Assembly (NCBI GenBank): GCA_029962745.1
Contig: CM057157.1
Location: forward strand, 21,768,916 to 21,832,915
DNA: 64,000 nucleotides
Direction: 5' to 3'
DNA from: Echinometra lucunter
Taxonomy: Eukaryota; Echinodermata; Echinoidea; Camarodonta; Echinometridae
Part shown: positions 56,987-64,000 of the stretch, in pieces
Position numbering within the stretch: the first letter of the stretch is position 1
Layout: each line of letters opens with the position of its first letter
The notes under the pieces: model-generated
What the model was told of the DNA's origin: nothing
What the model saw: the letters and a program-made list of their open reading frames with translations, nothing else
Databases searched by the model: none
Program-made: the position numbers and the translations under genes

Positions 56987-57300
56987 CCGGTATTCTCGAA
57001 AGCTTACTAACTTTAGTAGCCCTACTAAGTCGATATTTAGTAAGGGTTGCTATTCTCGAAGGGTAACTAACTTCAAAATGACGTCATCAGCTCACTAACT
57101 TTAGTCACAGCTCACTAACTTTAGTCACCCCTCACTAAGTTAATCACCCCTCACTAAGTTAATCCCCTTCTCCATAGAACTGTGTACTAAAGTAATTTTA
57201 GTTTGCTATTCACGAAGGGTGACTAAAGTTAGTGAGCTGTCACTAACTACGTCATCAAGGGCAGATTAGGCCCAAAAGTTAGTCAGCTCAGGGGGCATGT
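56987..57300. repeat. Complex fold-back repeat built from CACTAACTTTAGTCA units
   Basis: CAGCTCACTAACTTTAGTCA occurs as a run of four related 18-bp units at 57088-57165, the later two as CCCTCACTAAGTTAATCA. The reverse complement (TGACTAAAGTTAGTGAGCTG) occurs at about 57220-57239, next to TACGTCATC, mirroring GACGTCATC at 57079. The phrase TATTCTCGAAGGGT/TATTCACGAAGGGT occurs twice directly. The unit can form several alternative hairpins. Confidence 0.75.
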
Positions 57301-57862
57301 TTAACTCTTCGCTAGACGGCGACCAACCAAAATTTCGTGCTGAAACGGAGTGGAATTGGGTCTACTTATGCTGCATTTTCACCTTTTCTGTAAGTATCAT
57401 GTATCTGTTGGTTTGCTCATTTGTATTTTCATGATCAAGTCGTATTTACCACGCTATGATGACTTAAGTTTATTTGCAATGAAATGAATTATAATCACTC
57501 AAAGTCAATTTGACCGCGTTTGAAACCTGAATTATTGCAGCGCTCTGTCACCTCACAGTCCCACACGAACAGATTTACGTATGGTGCTGTGAACGACCTG
57601 GTGCATGTATGTAACTGTATGGAACGACCAAGTCCAAGTTAGGCCTACAATCTACTGACTTTTCTACGGAGATCCGAAACAAACAAATGCATAGGCCCTA
57701 TGTATTTTCGTGATATCGTAAACAATTGCAAATTGCAGAAGGAAACTTTCCATAAAATTTAATATTGTGGCACTGTTTGTGTTGGCACAACCTGGCTCTG
57801 TATGGTCGATCTTGAATCCGATTCCGATCACTCAGTCTCAGGAGGGCCAAACTAACTGTTTT

Positions 57863-58008
57863 AGACCAAAAATTTTGTCTCAAAATTTCGCCGTTACTAC
57901 CTCTTAAGTGGTAGGGTCGGCACTTCTCCTTTAAGTTTTAACAGTTAGGAGTGCCGACCCTACCAGTATAAGAGACTAACAAAATTTTGAGACAGAACTT
58001 TTGGTCTA
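57863..58008. repeat. 146-bp nested hairpin element
   Basis: Outer arms TAGACCAAAAATTTTGTCTC (57863) and its near reverse complement at 57981-58008 (AAAATTTTGAGACAGAACTT then TTGGTCTA) enclose inner arms GTAGGGTCGGCAC (57911-57923) and GTGCCGACCCTAC (57951-57963). The loop between the inner arms is 27 bp. A MITE or a hairpin RNA source. Confidence 0.8.
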
Positions 58009-59780
58009 TCATGTCTACCTTCTAGGCTGGGACAAACGTAGGTCTACCTCGGACTGTGTGGTGAATGACGAACATTCACTTGGAGTTGCAGCACCAGCAG
58101 TCCAAAACAGACTACAAAATTGCCTTTTAAAAAGCAAGATTTATTTTTTTCAATTTACTAGACCTCTAGAAATCTCAAATTTTGATTCAGGGACTTTTCA
58201 AGTTTAACTCTTGATATTCCACAAATTTGTGGATTCAGAGTTGAAAATGGAATTTAAACTGCCTTTCATGTGTGGCCAAGCCCCAAAGCCTGGGAATAAA
58301 TACACACAAAAGGCTTTTCCACCGCAAAGACTAAAGTAGCTTGTACACGCTATTAAGTGGAATCCTAGCAGGCTAGCATCTTGCAGTTAATTCACTATGT
58401 TAGGCTTTATGAATGCGCAGTTCCGAAAGACCAAAATCCTGACAAGGCCATGTTATGACATTGTGGGTCTAACAACTGTTAGATCTAACTTAGATCTAGA
58501 CCTACTCACCTAGTCTGTCTCACAACCCAACTTTGTCTTACCAAAGTTGTTTGAATATAAAATGTGTTTTTTTGTGGGGGGGGGGGGGGGGAGAAATTCC
58601 CAAATGTAATAATTTTGGCATTATCGCCGGGACACCCGTAAGCCAAGGGGGATGGTGGGGCGGTCACTCTCCCCCCAAATGCCAACAAAAAAGAAAGAAA
58701 CAAACAAACAAAACATGTGAGCGAGAAAAGAAAAAGGTATAGGAGAAGATAAGAAAAGCAGGAGCAGACAAGGAACAATTCAAAGAAATGGAACTGCCGT
58801 CTGCACCCCGCACCCCCCCCCCCCCCACGAGCGGACTTCGCTTACTCTGTAAGTGGCTCACACGCTTTGCATGCTCATTACTGCCCCCTCCAAATGAAAT
58901 CCTAGCTACGCCACTGTGTTGGGACCCTGGGCTGGGTTAGGCCCTGGTTACAAAAAAGAGGTAAAACAAAGAATGTTGAAGAAATCTCAAAACCAATATC
59001 AATACAAGCCAATAAAATGTCAGTTTTCATACAAAATTTTTTATGAACATCACATAGACCAAATAAGCTTCATTTCTAAAGTGTTTTGGAACAAAAAGTT
59101 TCAAGCTGAGAATATATTCTATTTTTGTAATCAATTGATGCATTTGGGAGAAAATAAAACCTGCCGATACAGTATATACTAAATATGAATTGAAATTATT
59201 ATTCCAATCATGGCAATACACAGCAGAGTGGGGGAGGGGCAGTCCCCCCCCCCCAAAAAAAAAAAAAATATTGAAAAGTTACAGTTTTTACTGAAAAATT
59301 TTAGGAAATTCAACAAAAGTGTTCACCAAAGCCTTCTGTTTCACTTTAACAAAAGCAAAATCAACCCCATGACAAGTTTGTTCCCTCGCTTTTAAGTTTT
59401 AAAAAATATTGTATGCATCTTGCCCCCCCCCCCCACTAGAAAAATTTATGCTTTTGGCCCTGATTCTGATGTGCTGTATGTTGGACAAGTTGTACTTACA
59501 TGTACATGTGTGGTAGAAAATTATTGCCCTTACCAAATGCTTTATTTTTTGCATTTTCTTTTTTCAGGTTCAGAAGATTTCAAAAAGAAAATACAATTTC
59601 GCTGAGACGTGAAATGTTGAGGCTAACTCTATGATCAAGGACACTAACTGCCCCACACATAGGCCTACGACTTCTCACTGTACAAAGGTGAAGAAGACAA
59701 AAGAAGAAAAAGACTGGACTAAGATTTAATGCTTTTGGTAAGTTTGTGTTTTTATACGGAATGATGACAAAAAGATACTG
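58009..59780. other. No supported gene; homopolymer-rich
   Basis: G14 near 58577, C runs near 58812, 59245 and 59425, each followed or preceded by A-rich DNA. A possible exon at 59567-59738 (acceptor TCTTTTTTCAG, donor TTTG/GTAAGT) has stops in all frames, so at most non-coding. Confidence 0.45.
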
Positions 59781-59781
59781 C

Positions 59782-60215
59782 TGGTCTACCAGCACCTGGT
59801 CTAATTATCTGATTGTCTAATACCACATAGGCTAAACCCATTTGGTCTACTTGCCATTTGGTCTAATACATACTTGGTCTAACTCTCATTTGGTCTAATA
59901 ACCACTTGGCCTAATTGCCAGTTCGTCTAATAACCAACTTGTCTAATTGCCTTTTCGTCTAATTCTCAAATGCATGTTTGATCTATTACTGGTTCATTAC
60001 AGGTAATAGACTAAGTGGTGTTAGACCAAGTGGACATTAGAAGAAATGGTCATAAGACAAAATGAGAATTATACACAAAGGTAAATAGGCGAAATGGCTA
60101 TTAGACCAAAAGGTCATAAGACGAACTGGTTGTAGACAAAATGGAATTAGACCATGTGGGGTGAGACCAAACAGGCAGTAGACAAAGTGGGAGTAGACCA
60201 AGTGGCAATTTACCA
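59782..60215. repeat. 430-bp palindrome made of degenerate GGTCTAAT repeats
   Basis: The left arm (59782-59990) has about a dozen direct, roughly 17-bp units around TTTGGTCTAAT(A/T). The right arm (60000-60215) has the complementary units ATTAGACCAAATGG. They meet at a short loop near 59992-59999 flanked by CTATTACTG and CAGGTAATAG. No coding potential. Confidence 0.85.
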
Positions 60216-60799
60216 ATTAAACAACATATCACTGTGTGAAATGGCACGACAACTGCCAGTAATGTGAAAATTCATAACTGTGACAAATTTGTGGCATGTT
60301 AGGGGAAATGAGAGAGGGATGGTTGATTATTTTACCATTTGCACTAGTAGTGCAGGGCAAACCATTTATTTATAATGCAAGTGTGTAGCATCTCACTTCT
60401 TGGCACTATGACTAAACAAGAGTAAGATTCATTGAAAGGTTGCACTATACAAGTACAGTTTTAAGAAAAAATAATTGGTAACCATGTCATAGTGTAATTA
60501 CTGAAACATATTTTGTTCATATATCCAGAATGTATTATTAGATTTTTTGGTTTTATCCTTAGTGCTTATTATTATGAAAGCCCTTAGGCTGAATTACATT
60601 TTACAATAAAAAGTTGGAAATGGAACACAGTCTAAAAAAAATCTGATATATAAGTTATTTTGATAACTGTGAGCTGGTAAAACATACCATAAAGTAACTG
60701 TTGATTAAGACGAATTGTTTAGTAACATTGGGACATGTTACTCATATGGACTTCAAGTTATCCTACTCTTTTCTCATATTTTTTTTTTCGTTTATGCAG

Positions 60800-61011
60800 G
60801 AAGCTTTCAAATAATGCACAGGGTGAGGCTCACCTTTCCCAGTAAACCCTATCCAGAATGGTATCCCACTGCATCGCTGCAAGAAGGAACCAATACATTA
60901 ATTCCCTACTAGAAAGGAAGTTGACTGGGGTTTTCAAATATGGCAAGTCCCATGTGCAGCCCAAGAGGACCCAGTGCTCTATAGAGAAAATAGATACTTG
61001 CCTGATATTCA
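60800..61011 (+). other. Candidate non-coding exon
   Basis: Acceptor TTTTTTCGTTTATGCAG and donor ATATTCAG/GTATAT bound 212 nt with somewhat higher GC. A short frame (from ATG 60858) can leave the exon in phase 2 and would stop soon after the next plausible acceptor at 61427 (TCTTTTTCAG). Could be part of a lncRNA. No protein family seen. Confidence 0.25.
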
Positions 61012-61499
61012 GGTATATTTTATTCAATCTTACAACTACATGAAGGTGGAAAACAACAGAGTTTTTGACTAATGAAACCATCCAGATAATCCAAGTTGAA
61101 ACAGATTGTGTACAAAACTGGTTACTTATGAGAAGATCATGATTTAGAAAATGGTTAAAATCTTCTGCCAATTTGAGCCGCAATAATACATACTGTTTAA
61201 GCGTATTGATTTTGCTATTTAAATAGCACATGTATTACCTTGAATATGGGGCTTCTTTCTTGAATAATATGACACGGTTGTTTCTTTGATTGAAGTGAAA
61301 TAACATGTGAGTACAAGAGTAAATGAAAACTGCATGTAAGGCAATTAGGTGGCCTTAAATATTTTTTTCAAAAGTAACAAACTTAAACTCCACTTAACTA
61401 ATTTCTAAATTGCTTTTTCTTTTTCAGTTCATCTCATTGAATACCTGATGATTTCTCCCAAGTTTTCCGGATTTGCCAGTTTTCCCTGGGTTCAAGAGA

Positions 61500-63790
61500 C
61501 TGCAGGTGGTATAGATCTAGCTGGGAGTGGAGTCAATGAACTGGCTCTTCTTGTTCCTTCTTGGAGCAATCCGAGGTCTCTCACTGACATTTTTTATTAT
61601 TGGAGAAAAAATTGTCAAGATCACCTCAGTTTTGAACCAATGACCTGATCTGTATCCTAAGCCATTCTTTCCCAAAAATTTAGTAAGTTGTTGAACTAGG
61701 CCTTTTAATGCAATATTTCGTTTTATTAGTTTATCCTCTGTATTTTGTGTCTGAAATATTCTTTGGAATATAATTGGCCTGTGTGCCATTAAATTGATAA
61801 GAAGGATAACTTGTTTATTCCTCACAGGGTATTTACATGATTCATGTCATTATCTAAATCCAATACCATCCATAATTGTAGTGTGGCATTGATTGATTGA
61901 TTTAATCTATTGTAAGATCTTGTTGCTGTGATGTAATTATTGGAAAAAATCATTCATATGAACCATTAAGTCACTAGGATGTTGGAAGGGCATTGTAGCA
62001 TTGCTATCTTAACCCCAAACAAACTTACAGTGTAGGTTTTTTATTTGATTGCAAATGAATGAATAACAAGCAATAACAAATGATGCATGATTCATGTAAG
62101 GGGTTAGGTTTCCAGTTATGCTCTTAAGTAATTGATGATACTTAGTTGAATTATTTTTTATTCAAATCATCTCTTTCATTAATGCTTGAACCATTTCACA
62201 AGGCAGACGTGAGAATGAATAATATGTCAAATTTGTATTAGAAAATACAGATATCTCGCCATGACTTCTATACACACCTGGCCTGAGGGTAGTTGAGACT
62301 TCCCCATCAGTGTTGCACTACAGTGTTGTAAGATGTCTGCATGATTTTCATGGAATATTAGAGTTCAAAGAAAAAATGCATGCACTCTTCGTATATTTAA
62401 TGCCCCCTTACAGAGGGCAATTCCATAATGATGTCTGGTACCCTATATGTACAACTTTGCTGAAATGATTCGTATCAGCTTTGTACTTCATAATGTGAAA
62501 AAATGTAACATTCTCAAATTATCATGGCTTGAGTAGTTCACAAAGTTAAATGAAAATGGAGAATAGTAGGGGTGGGACGTACAGAAAGATTGATCATTTT
62601 GTGGCACTGCCCCAGATTGATAATGACATTTTGAAACATTTTTTCTTTTTCTTCAGGAGGGGGGGGGGGGGGGGGGGGGATAAGGGGAGGTTTATTAATA
62701 CAGATTAATAAAATCATCTGAAACGAAAGGTACCCTGCTGCATATAATATTATGTCTGTGCTGATGGAATTCTTTATTTTGTATTACTGCATATTATACA
62801 TATATTTTTTTTTATTATACATGCAGTATAATGATTCTTGTTTCCTTTAATTGTTAAAGATTTTTGTTAAATGTCTCACAGAAAATTTATGCTGGTGCTC
62901 ATTGAATTGCTTAGTTTTGTATTACTTGAATATTTAGGATGATATAATCATGATTGGCTTTATTTTTGATCGTCATTCATCATCACACAGTTTAACACTC
63001 TTCCCGACTCTTTCTTCAATTTAAATGTTTTCATATTTCTTGGTAGGTTTCTGAGTTGTATAGAGCTTGTTGATGGGAAGTGAAACACAGTACACAACAA
63101 TATTGTCATGATTTTGTTTTAATGATTTTATACCCGTGTACTATTAGCACAAAACCAGAGATGTGGTATTTTGCTTATTAGTAAGTGGAGCCAAATAAGA
63201 ACAAATTCTTCAAGCATATTAGAGTTAGGTGAGCAAATGACCCCCCCCCCCCCCCCCCAAAAAAAAAAAAAAATAAAAAAAAATTAATAAATAAATAAAA
63301 TAAGAATGATATGATCAGTGACTCTCCCCTTCCCCTCCCCTATGATGGCAGATATATCGGGTAAAAAAAACAGGACCAAAAAGTAATTTGGGGGTAAAAA
63401 ATAGAGCGGGGGCTGTCAATTCACAAAATGTGATGGTCCGACTACCTACTGGTGTTCGGCCTACCCGTTCATGTAAAATAAAAATAAAAAATCACAAACT
63501 CTCATACGTTCCCTCACATGGTGGGAGGGAGGGGGATACTCCAGTTATGAAACTTAGAAAGGGGCACCCCCTCCCATCGCCCCGCCTCATCCGCGGCTGC
63601 GGACAATATTTTTTTTAGCCTTACATCCCATCCACCCCATCCAGCCCCCTTAACATGAATATTTTTGTCGATTTCTCATACAAAAAGTGTACAGAAAGGG
63701 TCTGCCTACGAGGCTTGCAAACAAGGACTTGTATGGTGGTACGGGGATGTGCAGCTGCTCTTATGGGTCGCCGATTCCGAGTACCCCTCC

Positions 63791-63843
<53 letters not shown>

Positions 63844-64000
63844 AAGAGGGAATCCAAACTTTGATTGATTGTGGAGGTCCCATGAATGAACGGTCAGACA
63901 GGGTGTAGAATGAGGGAATTATTTCGTCAAATTAGTCATTAACATGAGAACACACACTTTGAATTATTCCTTAGCCATTAATGCTTATGAATTCTTTTTT
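61500..64000. other. No supported gene to the right edge
   Basis: AT-rich DNA with G21 at 62659-62679, C19 followed by an A-rich run at 63240-63290, and a (GA)20 microsatellite at 63793-63832 followed by a G run. The arginine/glutamate frames over the last are artefacts. Confidence 0.55.

Noticed and set aside
63621..63908. Arg-Glu and Ser-Leu repeat open frames
   Set aside because: Produced by the (GA)20 microsatellite.

Overview
This window is animal nuclear DNA: AT-rich, intron-dominated, with GT-AG exons, microsatellites, very long poly-G/poly-C runs and many transposon relics. The frequent palindrome TACATGTA, and repeat families I associate with marine invertebrates (hAT-like and Crypton/KIAA1958-like coding relics, tRNA-derived repeats), suggest a marine invertebrate. 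An echinoderm or related deuterostome is my best guess, but it is inferred from style and not proven.

Two protein-coding genes can be defended. On the minus strand, about 868-4407, lies the N-terminal half of a DHHC-family palmitoyltransferase. Three phase-compatible exons encode a membrane segment, a luminal loop, a second membrane segment and the NPG motif that precedes the DHHC domain; the catalytic exons lie left of the window. On the plus strand, 32876-40488, nine exons with perfectly chained phases encode a MAPK-interacting kinase (MNK/MKNK, the eIF4E kinase) of about 510 residues, followed by a 3' UTR with polyadenylation signals at 41851 and possibly 44831. A strong YY1/E-box promoter and an 8-codon first exon at 10296-10467 are in phase with the first MNK exon and could be its 5' end, which would imply a 22-kb intron. 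A TATA promoter at 27918 is an alternative.

Layout: 1-4.4 kb DHHC gene with a fresh-looking hAT-type MITE; 7-8.9 kb minus-strand LINE relic next to a tRNA-like SINE head; 10.3-14.1 kb two YY1-type promoters with first exons; 15.7-16.9 kb TIR element built around a 31-bp minisatellite; 26.4-26.8 kb hAT-type MITE with a G-rich hairpin; 29.1 and 36.6 kb two inverted copies of a TTAA-flanked piggyBac-like MITE bracketing the first MNK exons; 32.9-44.8 kb MNK; 45.9-49.1 kb decayed hAT-like transposase interrupted by a Ty3/Gypsy gag-protease relic; 52.4-53.1 kb duplicated exon-like segment; 54.2-55.2 kb array of tRNA-like repeats; 55.8-56.3 kb Crypton/KIAA1958-like relic; 57-60.2 kb three fold-back repeats; 60-64 kb mostly non-coding.

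I did not find a clearly new biological system. The items most worth checking are the DFG (not DFD) motif in the MNK kinase, the tRNA-like array whose best cloverleaf reads anticodon UCA, the TIR-bounded minisatellite element and the 430-bp GGTCTAAT fold-back.
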